Shown: positions 32,655-41,712, counted from the first letter of the stretch. The stretch is DNA of 64,000 nt from Microbacterium testaceum (GCF_003075375.1 NZ_QDFT01000009.1:31788-95787), one strand, 5' to 3'. A program made the numbers and translations. The notes: generated by a model from the sequence alone, not told the origin.

Positions 32655-33620
32655 TCAGGCCTCGGCGCTGCTCGCGCGTACGACCAGCGTCGCCGGGACG
32701 GTCTCGACGACGGGCTCCCCGCCCTCGATCGCGGCCACCAGCGCCGCGACCGCCTGACGGCCGAGGGCGTCGAAGTCCTGACGCATCGTGGTCAGCGGCG
32801 GGCGGAACTCCGCGGCATCCACGATGTCGTCGAAACCGACCACCGCGACGTCGTCGGGCACGCGCCGGCCGGCGTCGGCGAGGGCGCGCAGGGCGCCCAG
32901 GGCCATCTGGTCGTTCGCGACGAAGATCGCGGTGGCCGCGGCCAGCCGGGCCACGGCGGAATGACCGGATGCCGAGGTCCAGTCGCCCCGCGCCGGCTCG
33001 GGCACGTGGACGCCAGCGGAGGCCAGCGCTTCGCGCCATCCACGCTCGCGCTCGGCGGCGGCGAACGACCCGGCGGGTCCGGCGAGGTGGTGCACGGTGT
33101 CGTGACCGGCGGCGAGAAGATGCGCGGTGGCGATGCGGGCGCCGTCCGCGTGGGCCGTCTGGACGATCGAGAAGCGGTCGTCGGGCGGTGAGTCGACCAC
33201 CACGATGTGCAGGTCCGCGGGCGGTTCGACGCCGCGCGCGAGGTCGGTGGCCTCATTGAGCACGACGGCGCCGTCGACGCCCTGGGCGCGCAGGCGCGCG
33301 AAGGCCTCGTGGATGCCGCGCTCCCCCACGGTGACGACGGCCAGGGCGTAGTCGCGGGCCGCCGCCGCCTCGGAGATCGCCTGCAGCATGCGCGAGTTGC
33401 CCACGGACGCGAGGGTCGCCACGACCAGGCCGATGGTCGAGGTCTGCCCGGTGCGCAGGGCGCGAGCGGCCCGGTGCATGCGGTAGCCGAGTTCGGCCAT
33501 GGCCTGCTCGACGCGGACGCGCGTCGCCGGGTCGACCCGGGGACTCGCGTTCGCGACGCGCGACACGGTCTGCGCCGAGACCCCGGCCCTCGCGGCCACG
33601 TCAGCCATCGATACGCGCAT
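32655..33620 (-). CDS. LacI-family regulator of galT-galK
   Basis: A 321-residue LacI/GalR repressor. The HTH is VSMADVAARAGVSAQTVSRVANASPRVDPATRVRVEQAM; the sugar domain ends VAVVGFDDIVDAAEFRPPLTTMRQDFDALGRQAV. It is a close paralogue of the regulator at 12958-14001 across the whole length. Its probable operators (TGTTGACGATATCA and TGTTATCGTGAACA) share the TGTT/AACA ends of the other sites, so cross-talk between the two is possible. It is divergent from galT and presumably responds to galactose or a related sugar. An AGGGGG ribosome site precedes the ATG. Confidence 0.92.
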   Translation of the reverse strand: MRVSMADVAARAGVSAQTVSRVANASPRVDPATRVRVEQAMAELGYRMHRAARALRTGQTSTIGLVVATLASVGNSRMLQAISEAAAARDYALAVVTVGERGIHEAFARLRAQGVDGAVVLNEATDLARGVEPPADLHIVVVDSPPDDRFSIVQTAHADGARIATAHLLAAGHDTVHHLAGPAGSFAAAERERGWREALASAGVHVPEPARGDWTSASGHSAVARLAAATAIFVANDQMALGALRALADAGRRVPDDVAVVGFDDIVDAAEFRPPLTTMRQDFDALGRQAVAALVAAIEGGEPVVETVPATLVVRASSAEA

Positions 33621-33633
33621 CGCACCCCCTGCA

Positions 33634-33677
33634 TGTTGACGATATCACGCACGCTCTGTAGCGTGTTATCGTGAACA
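33634..33677. promoter_or_regulatory. galT promoter with two LacI operators
   Basis: TTGACG (33636-33641), 17-bp spacer, TAGCGT (33659-33664), then 6 nt to the GTG start. Imperfect operators TGTTGACGATATCA (33634-33647) and TGTTATCGTGAACA (33664-33677) overlap the -35 and the start site. The operator therefore includes the first codons of galT. Confidence 0.75.
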
Positions 33678-34842
33678 CGGACACCCCCTCCGCCACGCCG
33701 CTGGGCGCGGGCGTCATCAAGCGCTCGACCCGTCTCGCCGACGGCCGCGAACTGATGTATTTCGACGATCCGGGCACCACGCTCGGACCCGAGCGCGCGA
33801 TCGACGCGCGCACCCTCGACCCGCGGCCCATGACGGCGACCATGCGCCAGGACGTCCTGACCGGTGACTGGATCACCGTGGCATCCAATCGCCAGAACCG
33901 TGCCTTTCTGCCGCCCGCACACCTCGACCCGCTGTCGCCGCAGACGCCGACGAACCCCTCCGAGATCCCCTCGCTCTACGACGTCGCCGTCTTCGAGAAC
34001 AAGTCCCCCTCGTTCGGTCCCGCCCTCGACGACGCGACCGGCGACGCCCCCGCCGCCGTCGACCCGCCGCGCGGCGCCGACGACCTCGAGCACCTGGGTC
34101 TCGGCCGCACCCGCACCTCGGTCGGCCGGTGCGAGGTCGTGTGCTTCAGCCCCGCGCACGAGGGCTCGTTCGGCTCGCTCTCGCGCACCCGCGCCCGCAC
34201 CGTCATCGAGGCGTGGGCCGACCGGACCGCGGCGTTGTCGGCCCTGCCCGGCATCCGTCAGGTGTTCCCCTTCGAGAACCGCGGGCAGGAGATCGGCGTC
34301 ACGCTCCCCCACCCGCACGGACAGATCTACGCTTACCCCTACGTCACACCCCGCACGCACCGCCTGCTCGACACGATCTCGCGCACCTCCGACGATCTGT
34401 TCGCCCGCATCCTCGACTTCGAGCAGGCCGGCGAGCGCGTCGTGCTGCGCGGCGAGCACTGGACGGCATTCGTTCCCTTCGCCGCGCGCTGGCCCATCGA
34501 GGTGCACGTACTCCCCCACCGCCACGTGGCCGACCTGGCCGAGACGAGCGACGCCGAACGCGACGAGCTCGCACCCTTCTACCTGCGCCTGCTGCGCGGC
34601 ATCGACGCGCTGTACGACACCCCCACCCCCTACATCGCCGCCTGGCATCAGGCTCCGGTCGGACGGGGACGGGATGCCGTGCGCCTCAACCTGCAGATCA
34701 CGTCGCCGCGCCGCGCCGCCGACAAGTTGAAGTACCTCGCCGGGTCCGAGGCCGCCATGGGCGCCTGGATCGGCGATGTGACCCCCGAGTCGCAGGCCGA
34801 GCGCCTGCGCGCCGCCCTCGACACCGTTCCGGAGGTGACGGC

Positions 34843-34846
<4 letters not shown>
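33671..34846 (+). CDS. galT: Galactose-1-phosphate uridylyltransferase
   Basis: A 391-residue GalT of the HIT superfamily. It carries the active-site HPHGQ motif (His214-Pro-His216, His216 being the nucleophile) within GVTLPHPHGQIYAYPYV. Other blocks: the N-terminal DPRPMTATMRQDVLTGDWITVASNRQNR and the downstream EVHVLPHRHVADLAE. It swaps UMP between UDP-glucose and galactose-1-phosphate in the Leloir pathway. The GTG start at 33671 has no ribosome site and lies at the predicted transcription start, so the message is probably leaderless. galK overlaps its stop. galE is absent from the window. Confidence 0.96.
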
Positions 34847-35994
<1,148 letters not shown>

Positions 35995-36010
35995 CGCCGT
36001 GGCGCCCCGG

Positions 36011-36060
36011 GGGGGGTCGGGCCGGTCGGGGCGGTCGGGGCGGTCGGGGCCTCGCCCGCC
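36011..36060. repeat. G-rich tandem repeat (GGTCGGGGC unit)
   Basis: Three near-perfect copies of a GCGGTCGGG-type unit follow a run of eight G. It is similar in position to the G-rich tracts beside elements A1, B2 and E. Confidence 0.7.
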
Positions 36061-36083
36061 CCGGCCGGCCCGGACCGGGCCCC

Positions 36084-36148
36084 GATAAACGCCGTTTCTG
36101 CCGAGACATGGGGTGCGTCCGCGTGTTTCGGCAGGAACAGCGTTTATC
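36084..36148. repeat. Paired inverted element A3 (65 bp)
   Basis: Half-sites GATAAACGC (36084), GAGACATGG (36103), GCGTGTTTC (36121), GCGTTTATC (36140). CTGCCGAGACA pairs with TGTTTCGGCAG inside. The spacing is identical to A1 and A2. Confidence 0.8.
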
Positions 36149-36194
36149 ACCGGGAGCGAGGGCGGCGAGAGACGGCCGCGGCACGCGCGCATGC

Positions 36195-36240
36195 GGCGGG
36201 AGACGGCGGCGGCGCGCGGCGGGAGACGGCGGCGGCGCGC
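36195..36240. repeat. 23-bp direct tandem repeat
   Basis: Two exact adjacent copies of a 23-bp GC-rich unit (36195-36217 and 36218-36240) beginning GGCGGGAGACGG, between elements A3 and A4. Confidence 0.8.
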
Positions 36241-36275
36241 GTCGGGAGGCGGCGCGGAGCTCCGGGCGGCCCCGC

Positions 36276-36340
36276 GATAAAGGCCGTTCCTGCCGAGACA
36301 CGGTATGCGTCCGCGTGTTTCGGCAGGAACAGCGTTTATC
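36276..36340. repeat. Paired inverted element A4 (65 bp)
   Basis: Half-sites GATAAAGGC (36276), GAGACACGG (36295), GCGTGTTTC (36313), GCGTTTATC (36332). The element and about 60 bp of its right flank repeat A3 and its flank. Confidence 0.8.
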
Positions 36341-36459
36341 GAGGGGAGCGAGGGCGGCGGGCTACGGCGACGCCACGCGCGCATGCGGCGGGCTAGGGCG
36401 GCAGGCGGCAGGGCGGCGCGCGCCGGGAGGCGGCACGGAGCACCGCACCACCGCACCGC

Positions 36460-37443
36460 TCAGAGGTGCGGAATCACCTCGCGCTCGAACAGCGAGATGC
36501 CCGAGGTGTCGTACGCGGCCTCGGGGAAGTACTGGATCGCGTAACCCAGACCGTGGTTGGCGCGCTCGCGCAGGCGCTCCACGATCTGCTCGGGCGTGCC
36601 GAAGCCGTCGGACGAGCGGTAGTCGACCTCGATGGCATCCGCCCGCTCGTCGCCCACGTGCGGACGCAAGCGCGCCACCACGGCGGCCAGGCGGTCGGAT
36701 GCCTCGGCCTCGGTCTCGGCCACGATCGTGTTGAAGTTCGTCGAGCGGGTGATCTCGGACGCGTCGCGACCAAGGGCCTCGCAATGCCCGCGCAGCACCT
36801 CGGACTTGTGGTCGAACTCCTCGAGCGATCCGCCGAAGTTGGTGTACGAGGCGTACTTCGCCGCGATCTTGAGCGTGACCTTCTCGCCTCCGCCGGCGAT
36901 CCAGAGCGGGATGCCGCCGGCCTGCAGGGGCGTCGGCTGGACGATCGCGCCGTCGACCTCGTAGTACTTCCCCGACAGGGTCGCCTCGCCCGTGGTCCAC
37001 GCCTGGTGCATGATCTCGACGCCCTCGCGCAGGCGTCCGAGGCGCTCGGCGATGGGTGGGAAGCCGTAACCGTACGCGCGCCACTCGTGCTCGTACCAGC
37101 CGCCGCCGATGCCCATCTCGGCGCGTCCGCCCGAGATCGCGTCGACCGTGGCGGCGACCTTGGCGAGGTACGCCGGGTTGCGGTACCCCATGCACGTGCA
37201 CATCTGGCCGAGGCGCACCCGGTCGGTGGCGGCGGCGAAGGCCGCCATCAGGGTCCACGCCTCGTGCGTGGCCTCGGCGCTCGGCACGGGAGTGGTGTGG
37301 AAGTGGTCGTAGACCCAGAGCGAGGCCCAGGGGCCGTCGTCGGCGCTCTGGGCGAGGGAGTTCATGACCCGCCAGTGCTCGGAGGGGTCGATGCCGACGA
37401 GGTCGAAGCGCCAGCCCTGGGGGACGAAGATGCCGAATTCCAT
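36460..37443 (-). CDS. LLM class oxidoreductase, F420-dependent type
   Basis: A 327-residue luciferase-like protein starting MEFGIFVPQGWRFDLVGIDPSEHW. Diagnostic blocks: LWVYDHFHTTPVPS, the MCTCMGYRNPAYLAKVAATVDAISGGRAEMGIGGGWYEHEW segment, and PLWIAGGGEKVTLKIAAKYASYTNF. These match the F420-dependent LLM group common in actinobacteria; the exact reaction is unknown. ATG 37443 begins the conserved domain, so upstream in-frame extension is rejected. It is divergent from the MauE-like gene; an inverted repeat (37461-37528) lies in the shared spacer. Unlike the LLM protein at 1414, this one is the F420-type, so the two are not recent duplicates. Confidence 0.9.
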   Translation of the reverse strand: MEFGIFVPQGWRFDLVGIDPSEHWRVMNSLAQSADDGPWASLWVYDHFHTTPVPSAEATHEAWTLMAAFAAATDRVRLGQMCTCMGYRNPAYLAKVAATVDAISGGRAEMGIGGGWYEHEWRAYGYGFPPIAERLGRLREGVEIMHQAWTTGEATLSGKYYEVDGAIVQPTPLQAGGIPLWIAGGGEKVTLKIAAKYASYTNFGGSLEEFDHKSEVLRGHCEALGRDASEITRSTNFNTIVAETEAEASDRLAAVVARLRPHVGDERADAIEVDYRSSDGFGTPEQIVERLRERANHGLGYAIQYFPEAAYDTSGISLFEREVIPHL

Positions 37444-37460
37444 GGGGCTCACCCTAGGCG

Positions 37461-37528
37461 CGTCCTCACCCGTCCGGGGCCGACGATACCGATGACGCCC
37501 GATCCGTCGCCGTTCGCGGGTGAGGACG
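37461..37528. promoter_or_regulatory. Long-spaced inverted repeat between LLM and mauE-like genes
   Basis: CGTCCTCACCCG and CGGGTGAGGACG are perfect 12-bp arms, 68 bp end to end, in the divergent spacer. The overall length is like that of the paired inverted elements, but the inner half-sites are not convincing. Confidence 0.5.
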
Positions 37529-37620
37529 ACCCCGCACGCAGATGAATTACACCCCCGGATGCCACGACGGCCCCCGACCGCAGCCCATGCTGGATCTGCC
37601 GTGCTCGACGGCTGCCGCTC

Positions 37621-38592
37621 ATGAGCCTTCTCCTCCTCTGCCTCATCGTTCCCGCGTCGTCCCTGCTGCTGGTCAGCGGGATCGCGAAAATGGTCGCGCT
37701 CGAGGACGCTCCCCACGTCCTATCCGCGTTGCGCCTGCCCCGGCGTCTTCCCCGACTCGCGGTGGCCGCCGTCTCCGTCGTCGAGGTGGCCCTGGCAGTG
37801 GCACTCGCCGTTTCCGACGGTCAGACGCGCGTGGGAGCGGCGACCGCGATCGTCCTGCTGCTGGCGGGTTTCACTGCGCTCACCGCCCGCGCCGTCAGCC
37901 ACGGCTCGGCCGACGAGTGCGGGTGCCTCGGCCGGTGGAGTACTACGCGAGTGTCCCCCGCGCTGGTGCGCCGCAACGCCGTCCTGAGCGTCGCGGCCCT
38001 GCTGTTGGCGGTCGTCTGCGCGGTCGTCTCGACCTCGTCCCCGTCAGCACCGACGATCGCGGCCTCGCACCCCCTGCCCACCGCCCTCGCCGTGGCGGTG
38101 AGTGCGGCCCTGGCGACCTGCGGATTCGCGATGGCGCGCGCAGGGCGGAGAGGCGGGATGCCATCGCCCGATGTCGCGTCGTGGCGACCGCCGCTGATCC
38201 GCGAAGACGGTGTGGTCGTCGACGTGGTCACCGAGGCCGCGCGGGGTCGGAGCCAGCTTCTGGTCTTCGCGCAAGCGAACTGCGACCGGTGCCTCCGGGT
38301 GATCGACGCACTCGACCACCATCACGACGCGCTCGCGCCCTGGCTCGACGTCCGGATCGTCTACCCCGTGGGTGCCGGACGCGACTGGAACGCCCCCGCC
38401 CGCGAGAACGACGGCCCGCGCACGCCCGCCGCCCTCGATCTGGGCGGCGCACTCGCGACGGCCCTGGACGTCGGCGACCATCGCCCCGTGGGGGTGCTGA
38501 TCGCGGCGGACGGGCGTCCCGTCCTGCCGTACGCGGACAGCGAGGACGACATCCGAGTTCTCGTGTCCGCGCTGGTGCGGTCGAGGGCCTGA
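37621..38592 (+). CDS. MauE/DoxX-type membrane protein fused to a thioredoxin-like domain
   Basis: A 323-residue two-part protein. The first 170 residues hold four or five membrane helices of the MauE type, with the lumenal/cytoplasmic cysteine pair in DECGCLGRWS. After a short basic linker, residues about 180-323 resemble a thioredoxin-like (MauD/TlpA) domain: PPLIREDGVVVDVVTEAARGRSQLLVFAQANCDRCLRVIDAL, then HRPVGVLIAADGRPVLPYADSEDDIRVLV. The CDRC dithiol fits a redox role. In methylamine utilisation MauE and MauD help make disulfides in a periplasmic enzyme; here no mau genes are present, so the redox partner is unknown. It converges on the DNA methyltransferase gene. Confidence 0.78.
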   Translation: MSLLLLCLIVPASSLLLVSGIAKMVALEDAPHVLSALRLPRRLPRLAVAAVSVVEVALAVALAVSDGQTRVGAATAIVLLLAGFTALTARAVSHGSADECGCLGRWSTTRVSPALVRRNAVLSVAALLLAVVCAVVSTSSPSAPTIAASHPLPTALAVAVSAALATCGFAMARAGRRGGMPSPDVASWRPPLIREDGVVVDVVTEAARGRSQLLVFAQANCDRCLRVIDALDHHHDALAPWLDVRIVYPVGAGRDWNAPARENDGPRTPAALDLGGALATALDVGDHRPVGVLIAADGRPVLPYADSEDDIRVLVSALVRSRA

Positions 38593-38598
38593 GCGCAA

Positions 38599-38615
38599 CC
38601 CCGGTCCTCCCGGGG
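38599..38615. terminator. Small hairpin between mauE-like and methyltransferase genes
   Basis: CCCCGG and CCGGGG pair around a 5-nt loop in the 45-bp convergent spacer. Confidence 0.4.
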
Positions 38616-38637
38616 AGTCCGCGCCGGGCTCCTCGAT

Positions 38638-39591
38638 TCAGGCCTCGAAGGCCTCGAGGCGCTTGTGCATCACCGCGACCGCGTCGGCGTTGTCGTCGAT
38701 CAGCACCGCGTGCCGGCCGAGCGGGGCGGCGACGGCACCCAGCGTGCCGCTGCCGGCGAACATGTCGAGCACCCGGTCGCCGGGGCGGCTGGACGCCTGC
38801 ACCATGCGACGCAGCACGCCCTCGGGCTTCTGCGTCGGGTAGCCCGTCTTCTCGCGCCCGGTCGTCGGCACGATGGTGTGCCACCACACGTCGGTGGGCA
38901 TCTTGCCGCGCGCGGCCTTCTCGGCCGTCACCAGGCCGGGGGCCATGTAGGGCTCGCGGTCGACGGCATCCGAATCGAAGAAGTACGCGGCCGGGTTCTT
39001 GACGTAGACGAGGATCGTCTCGTGCTTGGTGGGCCAACGGCGCTTGGTCTTCGCGCCGTAGTCATAGGCCCAGATCAGCTCGTTGAGGAAGTGGTCGCGC
39101 CCGAACAGGGCGTCGCACATCACCTTGGCGTAGTGCACCTCGCGATAGTCCAGGTGCAGGTACAGCGTGCCGTCGTCGGCGAGCAGCCGCCACGCTTCGA
39201 TCAGCCGCGGCTCGAGGAAGCCCCAGTAGTCGTCGAAGCGATCGTCGTAGGTGCGCAGGTCGCCGCGCAGCCGCGCGTACTCGCGTCCGTGGAAGCCGCG
39301 CTGCACCACCGGCGGCGGGGGCGGCTCGTCCTCGGGGAACGTCAACATGTTCGGATCGTCGGGGGATGCCACGGGCTCGGGCGCGACGGCATCCGCCTCT
39401 TCTTCCACGGGAGGCGTCCACGTCGCCGACTCGACCGCCTTGGAGCGCGTGCGCCCCGTGTTGAAGGGCGGATCGAGGTACACGAGCGAGAACGAGCCGT
39501 CGGCGAGCGCCGGGGTGATCGTCAGATTGTCGGCGTGGTGGATCTCGACGACGCCCTGCGCGGGGACGGCGTCGGGGGCGGCCGCGCTCAC
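38638..39591 (-). CDS. Orphan site-specific DNA methyltransferase (beta class)
   Basis: A 317-residue N4-cytosine/N6-adenine methyltransferase. The catalytic motif IV DPPF lies at residues 40-43 (YLDPPFNTG). The S-adenosylmethionine motif DMFAGSGT lies near the C-terminus (about 276-283), the motif order of the beta class. The middle region (ARLRGDLRTYDDRFDDYWGFLEPRLIEAWRLLADDGTLYLHLDYREVHYAKVMCDALFG) and GYPTQKPEGVLRRMVQASSRPGD are typical. The proline/acid-rich insert at about 60-95 is unusual. No restriction endonuclease is adjacent. GTG 39591 overlaps the lipoate ligase stop codon, so it is translated from the same message. Likely an epigenetic or repair-marking enzyme; target site unknown. 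Confidence 0.9.
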   Translation of the reverse strand: MSAAAPDAVPAQGVVEIHHADNLTITPALADGSFSLVYLDPPFNTGRTRSKAVESATWTPPVEEEADAVAPEPVASPDDPNMLTFPEDEPPPPPVVQRGFHGREYARLRGDLRTYDDRFDDYWGFLEPRLIEAWRLLADDGTLYLHLDYREVHYAKVMCDALFGRDHFLNELIWAYDYGAKTKRRWPTKHETILVYVKNPAAYFFDSDAVDREPYMAPGLVTAEKAARGKMPTDVWWHTIVPTTGREKTGYPTQKPEGVLRRMVQASSRPGDRVLDMFAGSGTLGAVAAPLGRHAVLIDDNADAVAVMHKRLEAFEA

Positions 39592-40637
39592 GGGACCCGC
39601 TGCAGCCACGCGTCGGTGGCGAACTTCGAGGCGACGAGGGCCTCGGCCTCGGCGTACTCCTCGGGGGTGATGTGCCCCTCGGTCGCGCCGTAGAGCGTCG
39701 TGAACGTCTGGATGAAGCGGTCGATGACCTGATCGCGCGGCAGTCCGGTCTGGCTGCGCAGCGGGTCGACGCGCTTGGCGGCAGAGACGGTCCCCTTGTC
39801 GCTGAGCTTCTCGCGGCCGATGCGCAGCACCTCGGTGAGCACCTGGCCGTCCATGTCGTAGCTGAGGGTCGCGTGGTGCAGCACCCCGCCGTTCGCGAGC
39901 CGCTTCTGCGCGGCCCCACCGATCTTGCCGTGGGGGCCGGCGATGTCGTTGAGCGGCTGGTAGACCGCGTCGATGCCGAGCGAGCGCAGCGCCTGCAGCA
40001 CCCAGTCGTCGAGGAAGGCATAGGAGTCGGCGAACGTCATCCCGGCGACCAGCGACGCGGGGACGTAGAGCGAGTAGGTGACGATCGAGTTGGCGGCCAT
40101 CATCATCGCGCCGCCGCCCGAGATCCGGCGCACGACGTCGAAGCCGTGCTTCGCGGCCCCCTCGGGGTCGACCTCGTTGCGGAGCGACTGGAACGAACCG
40201 ATGACGACGGCGCTCTCGTTCCACTCCCACAGCCGCAGCGTGGGCTTGCGCAGCCCGGCACCCACCCGGGTGGTGAGCACCTCGTCGAGGGCGAGGTTCA
40301 TGCGGGGCGACACGGGGTCGTCGTGCACGACCTCCCACTCGAAGTCCGCCCACCCGGGGGCGACCACCAGGGCGCGGCGGATCGCCGTCGCGACCGATTC
40401 CGGGGTGAAGCCGAGCAGCTGCGCCCCCTCGGGCAGTGCTGTGCGGATCGCCGCGGCGATCGTGGGGACGTCGGACTCCACCGGCAGCCCGTTGACGGCC
40501 TGGTCGATGTCGTCGAGGGCGTCGTCGGGCTCGAGGAAGAAGTCTCCCGCGAGGTGGAAGCCGTGGATGCGGCCCTCGCGTTCCTCGAGGTCGACCACGA
40601 CCAGCTTGCCGCCGGGGACCTTGTACTCGCCGTGCAT
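39588..40637 (-). CDS. lplA: Lipoate-protein ligase A with domain order reversed
   Basis: A 349-residue BPL/LplA/LipB-family ligase. Residues about 85-349 form the catalytic domain: PVSPRMNLALDEVLTTRVG, RLWEWNESAVVIGSFQS, VVRRISGGGAMMM, and the lysine motif GPHGKIGGAAQKR. The first 80 residues (HGEYKVPGGKLVVVDLEEREGRIHGFHLAGDFFLEPDDALDDID) resemble the small accessory domain normally at the C-terminus of E. coli LplA, or encoded as separate LplB in archaea; here it comes first. The enzyme attaches lipoate to the E2/H subunits of oxo-acid dehydrogenases. TAGGCT lies 6 nt before ATG 40637 (leaderless). The next gene is the overlapping methyltransferase. Confidence 0.9.
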   Translation of the reverse strand: MHGEYKVPGGKLVVVDLEEREGRIHGFHLAGDFFLEPDDALDDIDQAVNGLPVESDVPTIAAAIRTALPEGAQLLGFTPESVATAIRRALVVAPGWADFEWEVVHDDPVSPRMNLALDEVLTTRVGAGLRKPTLRLWEWNESAVVIGSFQSLRNEVDPEGAAKHGFDVVRRISGGGAMMMAANSIVTYSLYVPASLVAGMTFADSYAFLDDWVLQALRSLGIDAVYQPLNDIAGPHGKIGGAAQKRLANGGVLHHATLSYDMDGQVLTEVLRIGREKLSDKGTVSAAKRVDPLRSQTGLPRDQVIDRFIQTFTTLYGATEGHITPEEYAEAEALVASKFATDAWLQRVP

Positions 40638-40643
40638 GCGTCC

Positions 40644-40649
40644 AGCCTA
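40644..40649 (-). promoter_or_regulatory. -10 box TAGGCT of lplA (leaderless)
   Basis: TAGGCT on the minus strand ends 6 nt before the ATG at 40637. Confidence 0.5.
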
Positions 40650-40720
40650 CGGCGGCGGGCCGGGCGCGGCGGGCGGGCGCGGCGGGCGGGGTGGGGCGCG
40701 GCGAGACCGCCGCGGCGGCG
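40650..40720. repeat. G-rich tract beside element E
   Basis: Imperfect GGCGGGCGCGGC repeats. A second G-rich run (40800-40850) lies on the other side of element E. Confidence 0.6.
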
Positions 40721-40721
40721 C

Positions 40722-40786
40722 GAGACGGCATCCGACCGACGACTCGGTTGCAGGATGTCGCCGAGTTGTCAGCCGGATGCAGTCTC
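40722..40786. repeat. Paired inverted element E (65 bp)
   Basis: Outer arms GAGACGGCATCC and GGATGCAGTCTC are 65 bp end to end. Inner GACTCGGTT at +19 faces CGCCGAGTT at +37, matching the A-element spacing. It lies upstream of lplA and downstream of the hydrolase gene. Confidence 0.65.
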
Positions 40787-40857
40787 GGCGACCGACCCGG
40801 GCGGGGGCGGGGGCGGGGCGGGAGGGGTGGGGGCGGGTGGGGGCGCCCGGCGACGCC

Positions 40858-41706
40858 TCAGCGCCGGGACGGCAGCCGCGCGTCCAGCCAGGCGAGCAGG
40901 TCTGCGCGCACCTCGGCCTGCGCCCGCTCGGCGAAGATCTCGTGACGGGCGCCCGGGTACACCAGCGTCGTCACGTCGGTCAGCCCCGACCGCGAGCGGT
41001 AGGCGTCGGCGAGCAGGTGCACGCTGCGCGGGCCGCCGACGGTGTCGTCGCGGCCGACCATGAGCAGCATCGGCACGTCGCGGCCGAGGTCGCGGCGCGG
41101 TCGGCCGAACAGCTTGGCCGCCTCGATCGGTCCGAACAGCTTCATCAACGGCTCCGAGGTCGTCAGCGGATCCGCGACGAAATCGCGACCGACCTGCTCG
41201 TCGCTCGACAACCACTGCATGCCCGACCCGCCCAGGTGCTTCCACGGCGCGTTGAGATCGCCGGCGTTCAGCGCCCCGGGCCAGCGCAGAGCGGAACCGC
41301 TCAGCACGACCGCGTCATAGGCATCCGGATGCCGATCCAGCAGCATCTGCGCGAGGAACGACCCCCACGAGTGCCCGAGCAGCACCAGCGGAAGGTCGGG
41401 GTGCTCGTCGTGGATGCGCTGCGTGAGGGTCCACACCGCGTCCCGCGCGGCGCCGAGGCCGCCGGGTCCGAGGCGGCCGAGCTTGCGATGATCGCCACCC
41501 CACTGCGCGAGACCGGTGCGACCGTGGCCGCGGTGGTCGTCGGCGTAGACGGTGTACCCGTCGGCGGCGAGGGCGTCGATCAGGGCGCCGTAGCGCCCCG
41601 CGTGCTCGCCGACCCCGTGCAGCAGTTGCACGACCGCGCGCGGGGCGGCCGCGTCGTAGACGTCGTAGACGATGGGGATGCCGTAGGCGTCGACGAACTG
41701 GGGCAT
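40858..41706 (-). CDS. Alpha/beta hydrolase, monoacylglycerol lipase/lysophospholipase type
   Basis: A 282-residue serine hydrolase. The oxyanion region is QLLHGVGEHAGRYGALIDALAADGYTVYADDHRGHGRTG. The nucleophile is Ser113 in GHSWGS. The catalytic Asp follows in MVGRDDTVGG and His in PGARHEIFAE. These features match the Serine aminopeptidase S33/PldB-like group that hydrolyses lysophospholipids or monoglycerides. There is no signal peptide. ATG 41706 has TATGCT 6 nt upstream (leaderless). Its 3' side carries element E and G-rich sequence. Substrate not determined. Confidence 0.92.
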   Translation of the reverse strand: MPQFVDAYGIPIVYDVYDAAAPRAVVQLLHGVGEHAGRYGALIDALAADGYTVYADDHRGHGRTGLAQWGGDHRKLGRLGPGGLGAARDAVWTLTQRIHDEHPDLPLVLLGHSWGSFLAQMLLDRHPDAYDAVVLSGSALRWPGALNAGDLNAPWKHLGGSGMQWLSSDEQVGRDFVADPLTTSEPLMKLFGPIEAAKLFGRPRRDLGRDVPMLLMVGRDDTVGGPRSVHLLADAYRSRSGLTDVTTLVYPGARHEIFAERAQAEVRADLLAWLDARLPSRR

Positions 41707-41712
41707 GGGCCG

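Larger units (their letters stand above)
35995..36459. other. 465-bp convergent spacer with a duplicated palindromic element
   Basis: No gene is supported. It contains a G-rich tandem repeat (36011-36060), element A3 with its flank, and a second copy (A4 plus flank) shifted by 192 bp. Between them lies a 23-bp direct repeat at 36195-36240. It separates galK from a convergent oxidoreductase gene. Confidence 0.75.

Noticed and set aside
37542..37620. A short peptide gene upstream of the MauE-like gene (MNYTPGCHDGP...)
   Set aside because: There is no stop before the MauE-like gene in that frame, no ribosome site, and no conserved feature to support a precursor peptide.
39338..39356. ACGTCAACATGTT sequence resembling the LacI operator
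   Set aside because: It is an imperfect match inside the methyltransferase coding region, far from a promoter; probably chance.
38638..39591. Restriction-modification system
   Set aside because: Only the methyltransferase is present; flanking genes are a lipoate ligase and a MauE-like protein.
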